Assembly (NCBI GenBank): GCA_030295235.1
Contig: AP026164.1
Coordinates: 744,001 to 808,000, forward strand
Length of the DNA stretch: 64,000 nt
Source of the DNA: Fistulifera solaris
Taxonomy: Eukaryota; Bacillariophyta; Bacillariophyceae; Naviculales; Stauroneidaceae
Reading direction: 5' to 3'
Part shown: positions 20,623-31,807 of the stretch, in pieces
How positions within the stretch are numbered: position 1 is the stretch's first letter
Layout of the letters: each line of letters begins with the position of its first letter
Notes under the pieces: model-generated
What the model was told of the DNA's origin: nothing
Seen by the model: the letters and a program-made list of their open reading frames with translations, nothing else
Database searches by the model: none
Made by a program: the position numbers and the translations under genes

Positions 20623-23219
20623 GTGATTGCAGATGGTTCTAATGTTCCGATACACAAAGTCTTTATTCACAAATCACAAAACAAATTCAGGTTTCTTTTG
20701 ACATCCCTGAGATTGCTGCAGCAACAGGAACCATGGACTAACCCGGACGAAATAGATGTCACGCCGGCGCCTTTTGCTAGGAACAATCCAACAAGACAGC
20801 CAGTAATGCAACCAATAATACCGCCGTCAAGCAATCCTCCCACGTCAAAGCCTTTTCCTGTTCCCACACCCATCAACATATATACACCACAGCCAACAAT
20901 GCCTCCTTCCAGTGCCCCGTCTGTAAAATTCACCGACTTTCCGTCGCAAAGACCTACTTTACGTCCTTCCCAAAGCCCCGTGACAGTGCCGTCGGAAGCG
21001 CCGACTTCCTTCCCTTCAAACGTCCCATCCCAAGAACCATTGAGCACCCAGCCTAGTAACCATCCTACAGATCGTGTGACAGACGGATCCGAGTCGGAAG
21101 AAGGAGAGAATCCTAGTTTGACGACCGTCGCGTTGCCAATGAAGTTCAAAGCTCGTCTCGAGGGCGTACGAGAAAGTGATATCGACGAGTTACTACCACG
21201 TGTTGCTACCGTCTGGAGAACATTTATCCGAGAAGCCGTGGAAGACGAATTCGGTCCATCCTCCTTTGCCTCACTGGAGTTGACAGTCACGGCCGAACGC
21301 CGAAGGTTGCGTTTACTGCAAACGGACCGTGTCTTCGACTTTTTGGATATCGCGGCGCGTGGTCAACTTATCATGCGATTTGATGACGAAGAAGCCGACA
21401 CCAAACGACAGGAGGTTCGGTCCTTTTGGACGAAACAATATCAAGAGAAAATCTACAAAATGCTTTGACAAGTTCCGATACCAATTTCGAAGTGACGGTC
21501 GATGGTGAAAATGAGAATCAGCCGGTCGTTGACGACAAACCGAAATTATGGGAAATCATTCTCGGATTCACTATTTTGACTATCGCGCTTGGTACACTTG
21601 TATTCTGGGCCATGTTTTTCTGGAGGAAGCGGCAGAAAAAATTAAGAAAGAAGAAATTGGCCGCACTTCGCAGCGCTCCTATGAGTGTCAACGGCATGGG
21701 ATCATCCGATGTGCAATCTCCTATGCCCCAGGCCAAATATCAAACATTTGCCCCTACAACGACACGGCCTCTCGCCGAAGGTCCGCGTCAGAATATTCTT
21801 GCGCGCAGTGACCCCAACTTGAACAGCTTTATTGGACGGGCACTTACCGACAAAGAGAGCAACGATGACACGGCAAACAGAGGATTAGGGAGCGATGAAT
21901 CGGATACAGGGTCTGAGTTCGGACGCCAGCTTCGCATGGCGGCGTCGTTGGACAAAGCTTCATGGGAAGAATTTCAGAGACAAAAGCAGACATCGCGCAC
22001 CGGGATATCGTCGGGCGGTGAGTATGACGGCACGTCTGATCGATATCCAATTGGAGGAGAAGGTGAACACCAAGGAATTGAAGTGGAACATAGTGGGATA
22101 CATCCAACTGTTTCCTATGCTGGAGATGAGAAGAGAATGCAATCGTCACGAAGCAAAAATTCCAGCAGCAAGGCAGACAGGTATGGAACGCAAGACCACG
22201 GTGACTCGGAGCCCTACGGTGACGCGAAGGATATTGCATCGGCTACATCTCCAGATAAAAATCCATTCTCAAGGCAAAGTCTGAATAATCCTGATTCCTC
22301 GGATGACCAGTCGGATACTTCGTTTCGGGTATCGCCAACTGATTCGTCTTGGAGTGGCGGAGATTTGACTGATATGGACGAACCTCTTGCCACTTTGTCC
22401 ATGCTAAAGGAAGTTGAAGAACTGTCTCAATATGTTCAGCAATATGAGCAAAAACGAGAATCACGAAAGATGCGCGAGCTTGAATTGAAACAACGCGAGT
22501 TTCATAACAAGCAACGACTGCAGTTGTCCATATCCGCAAGCTTACAAGACAGAGAAGAGCGACAACTTCATGAAAGAGGAACACGTAGTATATATTCTGA
22601 ACGAATCCTTGATGCGCCTATTGTACGACGATCCCAGTCAAGTCCTTCAAATTATGGTGGTCTTAACTACCAAGCTGGAACGGACTATCCAGGAGACCGC
22701 CCGCGAGAAGCTTACGCGATCCCTCAGCGGTCAGTTCTCCCGTCCAGTTTTGAAAGTTTTCACAGTACAGAGCTATCTGATGGGGAAGATGATGTATCAC
22801 AGCGTCTGGGGATCACACCTCAACACCCTCTCGTGTCCGATAACAACAGCAATAGAAAAAGTAGCCGTGACGCCAAAACGCAGAGGCCCCTAGAAGATGA
22901 AAAACTGAGCCAAGGCGCACTGAGTGACAATATGGAAGGACAACCAAAGCAGAGCGGATCCCATGCTTCAATTTATCATGCATCAAACGGAACAATTTCC
23001 CAAGAGCCGAAACCATGCGCTCGAAGCCTTCATACTCAAAGTCAACGTGAAGACCTTCATATCCACGAGTATCATCAAAATGTAGCCAAGCGACTAGAGC
23101 GGTCCGTAACGTCGCCTTCACGAACAGCACAAGGGAAAATTAGTAATATCGTAACAATGTTTGAAAGCAAACCGCACACTGCAGTTGTGCCCCCAAGTCC
23201 GTCGGTAAGTAGCCTGTGA
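20623..23219 (+). CDS. diatom-style Pro/Ser/Thr-rich single-pass membrane protein
   Basis: Unknown function. Extracellular part: a low-complexity region with repeated PS/PT pairs (about residues 35-150; PTSKPFPVPTP, PSQRPTLRPSQSP), then a folded ~120-residue domain with LEGVRESDIDELLPRVATVWRTF and ERRRLRLLQTDR. One transmembrane helix (IILGFTILTIALGTLVFWAMFFW) is followed by a basic stop-transfer cluster. The cytosolic tail of ~540 residues is Ser-rich and acidic with one coiled-coil stretch (LKEVEELSQYVQQYEQKRES). The frame shifts near 21450 beside an A4 run, fitting one missing base. The true start is unresolved: the open frame upstream of 20623 encodes a hydrophobic CSLFIALVIADG, a likely signal peptide, but has no in-frame Met, so an indel near 20605 or an upstream exon is needed. 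Architecture suggests a surface receptor or cell-wall-associated protein. Confidence 0.7.
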
Positions 23220-24201
23220 CGCGAGAGTCATGAATTTTATCCTAGGCTTATTAATGTTCCTTGTCTTTGTTTAGTGGCAATACGAAAACTGATTGCGATA
23301 GTTGTGAAACTATTATCTGAAGTTGAACTTCATGGTCAGCTTCAGATTTTGAAGAAATGCGCTTGGCTACGATTGACTTTTATAAAAGTTGTGCAATTTT
23401 CCTCATCTCCGACATGAAGTTGCGACCCAAGTATAAGGATAGTCTAAACGCTATGTGGCTGGTCTTTCCGTTAATGTTACTGGACATTTGAAATGCATTA
23501 TGTTTTAAATAAATACATTGCTTTAATAGCTAACTCTCATGCAAGCTTGTCTAAATTGTCTGATGCAGCCGTGAACCCATGGGTAGCAAAGTGTGCACTA
23601 GCCAAGCCCAATTTCTGCCCTTTCTTTATCTTCAGTTGCCGTTCTTAGATTCAAAAATACCTTCGGTAATATAAGCAATGCACGGCTTGATTCTTTACGT
23701 CGAAAAGCTTTCCAGATCGTTATGTTCCTCATGTACAATGTACAATGGTCCCTAACCCGTTCCCACGACAGAATTTCAGTCATGAAGAAATAATTTTTCG
23801 AGCCAGACGCCAGACTGCTACTCCATTTTTGTTTGCTCTGCAAGTTTGATGAAACTTTAGGTGTCAATGCTACAATGTTTTTACCTTTTTATGTTATTTG
23901 ATATGCATGGCTCGATTCCTGAAGTCGAATATCCTTGCGCATGGTGTCTTCTACATTCATTATAAGCCCAATGTGTAGGCGACATTTCCTCACGGCTAAA
24001 GCTCCTGTCACGGCTGTCAGAATCAAGACTGAAGTGCAGTCATGAGACAGGATTTTTTCTCTCGCTTCTCGCATCAAAATCACGGCGATCGCCACAAAAG
24101 CTACAGGGAGCATAACACTCACCAATAAACACCACTCCAGAAGCCCCAAAGCAAGCCCACGTAAACTTTTGTACGTCAGCTGAGCAACGCGACTTACAGC
24201 T
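23220..24201. other. intergenic region holding a dispersed repeat copy
   Basis: About 980 bases. Apart from the repeat at roughly 23690-24045, no gene is supported. Small minus-strand frames here encode repeat sequence. Confidence 0.45.
23690..24045 (+). repeat. diverged copy of the palindrome-bounded dispersed repeat
   Basis: Two palindromic cores, 23764-23785 and 24024-24045, lie 260 bases apart. Before the first core is GTCGAAAAGC near 23700 and ACAATGGT near 23743, and after it TTTTTCGAGC, in the same order as the 50.8-51.2 kb array (GTCGAAAAGCC, ACAATGGT, core, TTTTTGGAGC). More diverged than the other copies; ends are approximate. Confidence 0.5.
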
Positions 24202-25284
24202 ATGGAAGGGAATCCAACCGAACAGAAGAAGACGACCGAGTTTCTCACACCAATGACGACCTCTGTTGCAACGTATCCGAGCACATCCGGATCGAGACTG
24301 ACGGGTCCTGCTATTGAATTTCATGAAGAAAGCTTTCAGCTTGGTAACCGCGTAGTAACGATCGGCAAGGGCGAGGCGATGAATCCGGCATGGAGGGCCA
24401 CAATGGAAGACGTTTCTGTCATTCACGCACCAGGCACCTGGGGGCGCCTGATCCAGACTTGGCTTTTTTCGGTCTTTACGACGGACACGGAGGTACGTTT
24501 TATTGACATTACGTTCTCTTTTGATTGTACCCATGTTGTCTTACGCTTTTCACAGGCCGCGAAATCGTGAACTTTCTGGAACACGGCCTTTCGTTTCATG
24601 TTGCTCAAGAATTGGCATTTGAAGATGATAGCGACATTATGACCCGTCTTCAACGAGCCTTCCTTATGACTGATATACATGCGAGACATGCCGGAGTCTT
24701 GACGTCAGGAGCTACCGTTGCTGCCTGCCTGCTAAAGGTACGTCGCAATGTCAGTTTGACAACTTTAATACATCTAATTTAACTGTACACAGTGTCAGAA
24801 TCAAACTCCGAATCGAGTTGAAATCGTGGCTGCCAATGCTGGAGATTCTCGGGTTATTCTTTTTCATCAAGGGGAAGTCACGAGACTGACGGAGGATCAT
24901 CGTGCTTCGGATCTTTCTGAAGTAGCACGCATTGAACAAGCGGGGGGATTTTTGTTCCGTGAAAGAGTGCTTGGCATTTTATCGCTCACTCGCAGTATCG
25001 GGGATCACTTGCTCAAACGGTTCGTAATCGGACACCCGAGTGTCATGTCGGCAACGCTAGACCTCTCTTCAAATAAAGAAAACGAAAGAACCTTGCTTAT
25101 ATTAGCTTGCGATGGTGTTTTTGACGTCTTGAGCGATGAGCAAGCCGTGGCTGTCGTGCGAGAAAATGCCTCCAAAGGAGCCGGAGCTGCTCGTTGTCTC
25201 GTCGAAGAGGCTCTGAAGAAAGGTTCGACCGATAATGTGAGCGCTATTGTGATATGGCTTGATAATAACGACGAGAAACGATAG
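24202..25284 (+). CDS. PP2C-type protein serine/threonine phosphatase
   Basis: Metal-dependent PPM/PP2C phosphatase. Motifs in order: PAWRATMEDVS (metal Asp), FFGLYDGHGG, LTSGATVAACLL, VAANAGDSRVILF, RLTEDHRASD, LGILSLTRSIGD, LACDGVFDVLSDE and GSTDNVSAIVIWL, so all eleven-motif metal ligands I can place are present. Introns at 24493-24555 (splits DGHG/GREIV) and 24738-24792, 63 and 55 bases. One base is missing in a G5 run at 24440-24444, between APGTWG and APDPDLAFFG; 321 aa with it. No targeting peptide is clear. Substrate unknown. Confidence 0.88.
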
Positions 25285-25813
25285 TAAGCACAACAAAAAC
25301 TATTCTAAATAAGTCGCCATTGACCCCTAGCTACAATAACGTTTACGGTACGACACACAAGTCATATGCCACTTTGGACATTCGCTCTGTACAAAGTATT
25401 GATGTCAACTGTTTTTCATTGATACATTCGAGATAGTGAAAAATATGTTTCCGGTATCACTTTCTTCTCTAATGAGATAGACTGGATAAATTCTTATCCT
25501 CCGACCCAAGACCAATGTTGTACAAAAAGAGCCACTGCGAAATGAAGTGACCCATCGCCCACACATAGGTTCATTGCTCATTGCCGTCGAGATAAAAAGC
25601 AACATCATTTGGTGTTTTGTAATCGCAATTGAGAGCTTCTTTTTCATTTAACAGGTCAATGGATTGAAGAATAGTTTTCTGCTTTTGTTTAGTCACATCG
25701 TACTCGAGAACCGTTAACATAGAGCTCCCGACAGAATCATCTTTTGCCTGCGAAATAGCCCAATAAATCCAAACCGTTGAAGTGACTTCATTATTTTACC
25801 AACATTAAGCAAC
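25285..25813. other. intergenic region
   Basis: About 530 bases between the PP2C stop and the acidic-protein start. No recognisable gene or repeat. Confidence 0.4.
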
Positions 25814-26731
25814 ATGGCGTACTTTTCGGGTGACGAATCCGTCCGTTACGGTGATACAGATGATGATGAGGAAGCTGCAACCCTTGATATAGAGCAAACG
25901 AAAAGGGAATTGCGGCGAATGTCACTAGATCTGAATGCAATAGGTGCCAGGAGATACGGCGTAAATGATGTGGAAATCTCTCCTCGAGACGGAAAACCAA
26001 AATCTATACTGAAAAACACAAGAGGTCTGATAGAATCGGATGACGATACCATCATCGAAGAAGAAGTGGATGATCTTGATGTGACCGAGATCGAAGAAGA
26101 GGATGAAGAAATAGTGGAAGAAGTCATAGAAGAGGTTGTTGACGCTTCGGAAGTGATCGAAGAGATTGCAGATGATTATGAAGATGACGAGTTACAACCA
26201 GACACAATTATAGAAGGGGACGAGGACGAAGAAATTGAAGAGGAAGAAGAAGACGAGGCAACAGAGGAAGAGGTTCGCGAGGCCATTATTTACATTTTAA
26301 AACAAGAAAAACCAATTGACAACGGCTACCTGACATCCGACCAAGCCACCCGAATGATGGCTCTTCCTTTCAAAGATATGAAAGAAATCATGAAACATTT
26401 TGAATTATGTGACAATGCGGGGGAACCTATTCAATGGAGTGTGATTGCTGATATTGTAACTCCTGAAGACAACGGTGACGAAGAGGAAGATCTTGACGAC
26501 GAGGAGGATTGCAACGAATTTTGTCCAGTTCACGGTTACTCCTATTGTACAGAGTGTGAAGTTGGTTTAGAACCATCAACTAGCTCAGACGACGAGTCAG
26601 AAGGGGACGAGGTTGGAAGCCTCGGCTCTGGATTCGACTTACAAGTACCTGCTAAAGACAAAGTGGACGAGGGCCACATCTCCGATATTTCGAAGCTGGA
26701 TCTTACCGATTTCGACGAGGTATCCGATTGA
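25814..26731 (+). CDS. highly acidic protein with a small Cys/His cluster, unknown function
   Basis: A 305-residue single-exon gene starting ATG in an AACATGG context. About residues 75-155 are nearly uninterrupted Glu/Asp with regularly spaced hydrophobic residues (IVEEVIEEVV), which could form a charged helix. A folded segment follows (EEVREAIIYILKQEKPIDNGYLT...KEIMKHFELC). Near residues 235-248 is CPVHGYSYCTEC, a C-x2-H-x5-C-x2-C pattern that could bind zinc. A second acidic tail closes the protein. I do not recognise a family. Long acidic tracts are often found in nuclear chaperones and chromatin proteins, but that is only an analogy. No frameshift, which supports a real coding gene despite low complexity. 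Confidence 0.65.
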   Translation: MAYFSGDESVRYGDTDDDEEAATLDIEQTKRELRRMSLDLNAIGARRYGVNDVEISPRDGKPKSILKNTRGLIESDDDTIIEEEVDDLDVTEIEEEDEEIVEEVIEEVVDASEVIEEIADDYEDDELQPDTIIEGDEDEEIEEEEEDEATEEEVREAIIYILKQEKPIDNGYLTSDQATRMMALPFKDMKEIMKHFELCDNAGEPIQWSVIADIVTPEDNGDEEEDLDDEEDCNEFCPVHGYSYCTECEVGLEPSTSSDDESEGDEVGSLGSGFDLQVPAKDKVDEGHISDISKLDLTDFDEVSD

Positions 26732-26822
26732 AAACCTGATTTTCAAGATTCTTCGAACAAAACTAAGTTATCGCATTTAACACGACATCGACTTATTGAC
26801 ACGGGAGGCCTTATTCTACCAT

Positions 26823-28715
26823 CTAGTCATACAATGTGTGTATAGACAAGGCTACAAAAAGAGGATCACATTTGAGTTGGTATGTATTCGTTGAATGAGA
26901 ACAGTCCAACACGCCTGCAATCGGCTTTTCTGCTTTCGTAGAGCGTCTTCGTACACTTAAGACGCTCCTCAATGTGATAGCCCCATCATGAAGCTGTGGA
27001 ATGGTTTGCAGTAACGCCTTTTCTTTGCCCTTTGCATTCATCATGAATGACAAACCGAGAGGGTCTTCCACCAAGAAAGTAGCGATTGTTCGCCGTGCGC
27101 GGTGTTTTAACAGTAACTCATCTATGAAAGAATTTACAGAAAACCCTTGAATGATTTTTCTCTTTATGATCCTTTCGTGGCAGATCGACTGATGACTGAA
27201 GACAGCTCTCACCTGACTTTCGGAGTATGTTGTTTCCACCGTTGTCAGTATGTTCAAGTTGATGAAGACAAGAGCTTATTTGCATACAAAGATTAAGGTC
27301 GCTATTACTTGAAACCAAATCATCTTTCTGTCGTTGTTCGAATTTGGTACTGGCTGTACTGCCCATAATCGACATGTCTACAAGATTCATTAGTAAGAAG
27401 CAACGGAAGGAAATAAGGATGCTTTTGCTTAGGAGGTCGTACCTTCCTGATTCGATTTAAAGCTAGTTGCCGAGTCGAACGGTAACACAGACTTTACAAA
27501 GCTCCCATTACTGTTGGGCCTTGACAACGAAAATGGCGGCGCGTCTATGTCACAAGCAGTGGACACGGACGTGGGCACAGTATCATTGCTTGGTTTCTCT
27601 ATCCCCTGTTTCGGCGAAACTGTCGCCTCCGCTCTAATTTCTCCGCACTTTGTGATACGAAGTAGTTCGATTGGTCGCTGCGTTTTACTATTCGTTTCCA
27701 AACGAGAAAGTGTTTCCACAACATCCATTCCGTGGGTAACACGCCCGAATACGACATGCTTTCCATTTAGATGTGGAAGGGGTCGCAAAGTTATGAAAAA
27801 CTGAGACGAGTTTCGATTGGGACCATTGTTCGCCATGCTGAGTAGTCCTGGCGCATCATGCCGTAAAAAAGGAGTCTCATCTTCAAAATTTCCCCACATA
27901 TCCGTCTTTGGATAGGCCAGGGCAGCTTTGGGATAAATAGACCGCCCACCCGTACCGTCGCCTTTGGTGTAGTCACCCGCCTGAATACAAAAGTTCGGTA
28001 CAATGCGATGAACAACACAGTTTCGATACGAAGCACCAGTTTCGCCCGTGCAGAGCGAACGAAAGTTTTCGGCCGCAAACGGGACCTTGTCCTGAAATAG
28101 CTCAAAGGTGACGCGACCCCCAGTCGAAAACTCCATGAAGCATTGTGGGCCAGTGCCAATGGCAGGTAAATAAGGATCCTTAGCATATTTGGCCTCAAGC
28201 TTCATAAACATCTCATCTTCTTTTCCGCGGTATTTTTGTAGTGTCTCATCCACAGCGGAAAGCTTGGACGGGTTGTATTTTTCATAAAAAGCAACCAAAC
28301 GATTTCTGAATTGATTGTCTCTCGTCGTGGTTTCTGGGAAAGAGTTTATTTGATTGCCTTGATCTTTACCAGAACTGTTAATTGCTTGGGTAATCCCCGA
28401 AGCGTCTGCTTTCCCTTCTTGAATGGCACAAAGAAGGTCCAGGGCTTTCTGCGCTTTCAGGATTTCGCTCCACTCACTGGCTGGATACTCAACGAGCTTA
28501 CTTTGCTGTGATTCTTTCCACCAATCTCGTTTGGCTTTCAGCCACTCTAGTGAACCCCTGGTGGGGCTTGATTCTGCTGAACGAGGACTTGTTCTCGTAT
28601 CGTGTTCGGACACGGGAGTTTTCCGAGAGGAGTTTACCGACGTCGTGGGAACCCCAGTATTTAATTCCGGTGACGCACGATCGACATGTTTTCCGTTTAA
28701 TTTGTTGTTCATCAT
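26823..28715 (-). CDS. cyclophilin-type peptidyl-prolyl isomerase with N- and C-terminal extensions
   Basis: Cyclophilin domain at about residues 190-355: GRVTFELFQDKVPFAAENFRSLC, HRIVPNFCIQAGDYTKGDG (catalytic Arg present), LSMANNGPNRNSSQFFI, and LNGKHVVFGRV; the position of the usual cyclosporin-contact Trp is His, as in several large cyclophilins. The N-terminal ~185 residues are Ser-rich then helical (WSEILKAQKALDLL). The first frame stops at 27429, but a GTACGA donor at 27442 and TTGTAG acceptor at 27378 define a 65-base intron, typical for the window, leading to a further ~180 residues without a known domain (IIQGFSVNSFIDELLLKHRARR). With one extra A allowed in an A5 run near 27155 the total is exactly 609 codons. 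The extension is my inference; if wrong, the protein is 428 aa and ends at 27429. Confidence 0.8.
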
Positions 28716-29255
28716 TATTTCGGTTAGCTTCTGTTATGCTTGAAATAATAATAGAGAGAGGCAGTAGCAGCTTAAGGACCGATTTTAGTTTCAACACTCA
28801 AGACGCACCTGCTTTCATTTCAATTCATGCACATTTTTCTCGTCCTCGCTTCCTCCATCCCCATCTCGTGTGAAGCAAGGAGCCAAAAGCCAAACATTCC
28901 ATCTACACTCCATAGTCCAAAGACTAAAGGGTTAGGGATTTATTATTCATTATACAGTGTGGAAGGAGTTCATAAAATTCAAATAAAATAGTCAGTACCG
29001 CTCGGTTGTAAAGAACGTCCTCACTGCCTCTACATAAAAACTATAGAAAGTCACACTTGTGTTTTTGTAAGTATAGTGAAGGTTAATTTCAATATAGCTC
29101 GTTTTGCAAGCCGGACACATTTCATCCGATCAACGGTACTGACTGGGAGTATCAGAAAACACCTCCTCGACAACATTCAAATGACACAAACCTGCATTTC
29201 TGCAACAGGATAAAGTCTCCCGAGTGCTCTAACTTTTACATTCATAAAAGCAAAG
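28716..29255. other. divergent intergenic region
   Basis: About 540 bases between the divergent cyclophilin and the MGQCQSNC gene, so both promoters lie here. AT-rich; no repeat or RNA gene recognised. Confidence 0.4.
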
Positions 29256-31785
29256 ATGGGTCAATGTCAAAGCAATTGCAAAAGCACAGTCCCAGAGACC
29301 ATTGTGGTCTTTCCTACGGCAAGTGCCACATCAGCTGGTGCGACTTTTGTGAAGAGTCAGCCTCCACTTCAGATCTGTACATCTTTCCCACCAAATGACG
29401 TCGAAACCAACGACAAAGCTCGCCTTCGAGTTCAAGTACAAAATACACCGTCGACGGTATCTATGAACTCACGATCCACCCCTGCTAGTAGCTATCAGGA
29501 AAATACGCTGACCCCTCTAAATAATGAGGAGTTGAAGGAAGCACTTAATCCTCCCTCGCACATCGAAAAGCAAACAAAGAAAGCGGCGGTCAAGAAGCCA
29601 TGCTATGAATGAAGCATACCCTTCCTATAAATCAGTAACTCAGTCAGCCTCCTTTATCCCGGTTGTGTCGCTCAATGCTTGCAGCAACGCCTTCATCCCC
29701 GAAGAAAAAGATCCGGATGCACCAAGTGACGAGGAGGAAAATCATCGTGATGTTGAGTTACAAAGAAAGCTTGAACAACCGCATATGCGCTACCAGAGAC
29801 ATACATGGATTCATACAGCAAAGTCGGGTGTTTCGCCGCTATCTATTGAACTGCCGTCGCTCCCGCCTATTCCCCCCGACAATAAGGCCGTTCATCCCCA
29901 GGCTCTTTCTCACTTTCAAAAATTAAAAATTGCAGCCGAAGTCGCTACGAAGCAAATCAAGCGTCAGCAAAGAATTAGTGCCGAAGAAGAGCGTGTTCAG
30001 GATATTTATGACCAGCGGCAAAGGTGGACTGAATACGAAGCGATCCGAAGCAGCAATAGCGAGAGAAATTCAGATTTACATTCATCGACCAATCCACAAG
30101 CCTCCCAAAGGAAGCGAAGAGAAAAACAAAATCATTCGTTCGACTTGAGTGACACTGATTCGTGGTTCTTCGATTTTCAAGGCCATGAGTTTGATGTTGA
30201 TGGAAGAGAAGTCGATGTCAATCCCTACTGTGATGACGATTCGACAAGTCAGGCTAGTTTGTCACTACTTAGCCAATCTAGTATGGAAGCTCAGCGACGC
30301 CTTTATGCGGAAAAGGCACGAACGAGAGGGAAGAGTGATTCGCGATCCGTAAGGGTCAGAAGCGGAAGTGTCAGTGGCAAGAGTGTTAGAAGCGCAAACA
30401 GCATTCCTCGCAATGATTACGGTCCGAAAGAGAAATTGGTCTTAAGATCGGCTCCTATCAATCATATTGAAGGTTTGGAATTGGAGTTTACATCAATGAG
30501 AAATGAGGACGATTGCAGCCAAGTTTCAGATATAGCTGACGGTTATTCACTCTCGAATTCAACAAATTTCATTGAAACGCTCAACAACGATTACGGAGTC
30601 GCACGAAGAAAGTACCGTATGGTAGCACAAATGGACGATGTTGACTCTCGTAACTCCGTCAATATGCGTTTTGAGGAGACATTGCGGGCAGTAAAAGCTG
30701 GGAAATTAAAGCCGGATGATCGCATCATTTCAATAAAACCTTCCATATCGTCGAGGTTAGATCTGGTAGAAAAACAACTTGCTGCAATGGAAGAATGTCG
30801 ACCTAAGCTGCACGCTGCAAAGATTTCGAAGAAACAGGAGACGCCTGATAGTAAAAGAAGAAAAGTCTCGTCTCTCATTTCTGTTTTCGAAACGTCAACC
30901 GTTTCTAGTACGAAATCATCTTCTATATCTCATCAAAGACAAATGTATGATCGAACCGATGCCCCGCCGCCCAACCATCGGGCACGAGAGGAACATAGCA
31001 TACCGCACCTCAGAACATCAAATCCAGTAGCACAACCAAATTCATCTACCGCTGCTAGTGTGCCTTACAAGACACAAGCCACCGGTCGTTCAGTTAACGA
31101 CAACATCTTTAAAGACGCCCCCTGTCAGAAAAGTATGCGAAAAAGTGCCGATACTCCATTCGTAAACTCCAATACACGCACTATCTACAAGAACAATCAC
31201 GACGGGTCGTCTGCCGACAATGTCGCTTCCCGGTCACTTGCAATTCAAGATAATGCCGCTCAGAGAATCACGTCAAGCAAAACAGCCGAGAGAGCGAGAC
31301 GTCTCTCAACTTTAGTCGATAGCAGTAGTGATCCAAACCGCTTGTCCCAACCTAGAAAAGACCTTCGCTACGTAAGCAATTTCCTTGAATCTGATTCAAC
31401 AAAATTGAACGAATCAACCGACGACGTGAAACAAAAGTACTTTCGTGAGTCTCGGGTTCCACGTGTTTTGGGACCATCAACAGAGGAGTTTTTGCAGTGT
31501 TCTGAAACATTCCGAGACACATGCAATCCGAGAGAAACTATCCACTATGTTGACTCAAATGATCATATCGATTACCCCTCACTGAGAGAGAACTCTTCGT
31601 TGTACTCTGATAGTAGCACTTCAGACTTTGGAGAGATAATGGCGATGAAGCCCATGACTGCTGAGGACAAGAAGAAGCGGCGCCGGGACCCAGACAATTT
31701 CGCAGACTTGAGTCTTTTGCGGGCCGAAAAAGTCGAGGCCCAAGTGAACGACGTGCTTACGAAATACAGAGAATCGTCAGCATAA
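29256..31785 (+). CDS. unknown Ser-rich protein with N-myristoylation/palmitoylation-type N-terminus
   Basis: The N-terminus MGQCQSNCKS has Gly2 followed by Cys4 and Cys8, a classic dual acylation pattern for membrane attachment. About 118 residues follow in this frame up to 29612. A second frame, open from 29605 to 31785 (726 aa), overlaps it by 8 bases; the total becomes 843 codons if one extra base near 29600 is removed, so I read both as one gene. The second part has an acidic start, a short coiled coil (QKLKIAAEVATKQIKRQQRISAEEERVQDIYDQRQ region, about 29910-30010), a basic Ser/Arg stretch near 30310-30400, a segment with FEETLRAVKAGKLKPDDRI, and a C-terminal helix. No family recognised. 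Two separate genes remain possible. The 3' end lies 22 bases from the CHD remodeler stop. Confidence 0.6.
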
Positions 31786-31807
31786 CAAATAGAACTACAT
31801 TTTGACT

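Noticed and set aside
20667-21290. 207-codon Gly-rich minus-strand frame opposite the PS-rich protein
   Set aside because: Its Gly/Val/Ser composition is the direct antisense of the Pro/Ser/Thr-rich coding strand, a known artefact.
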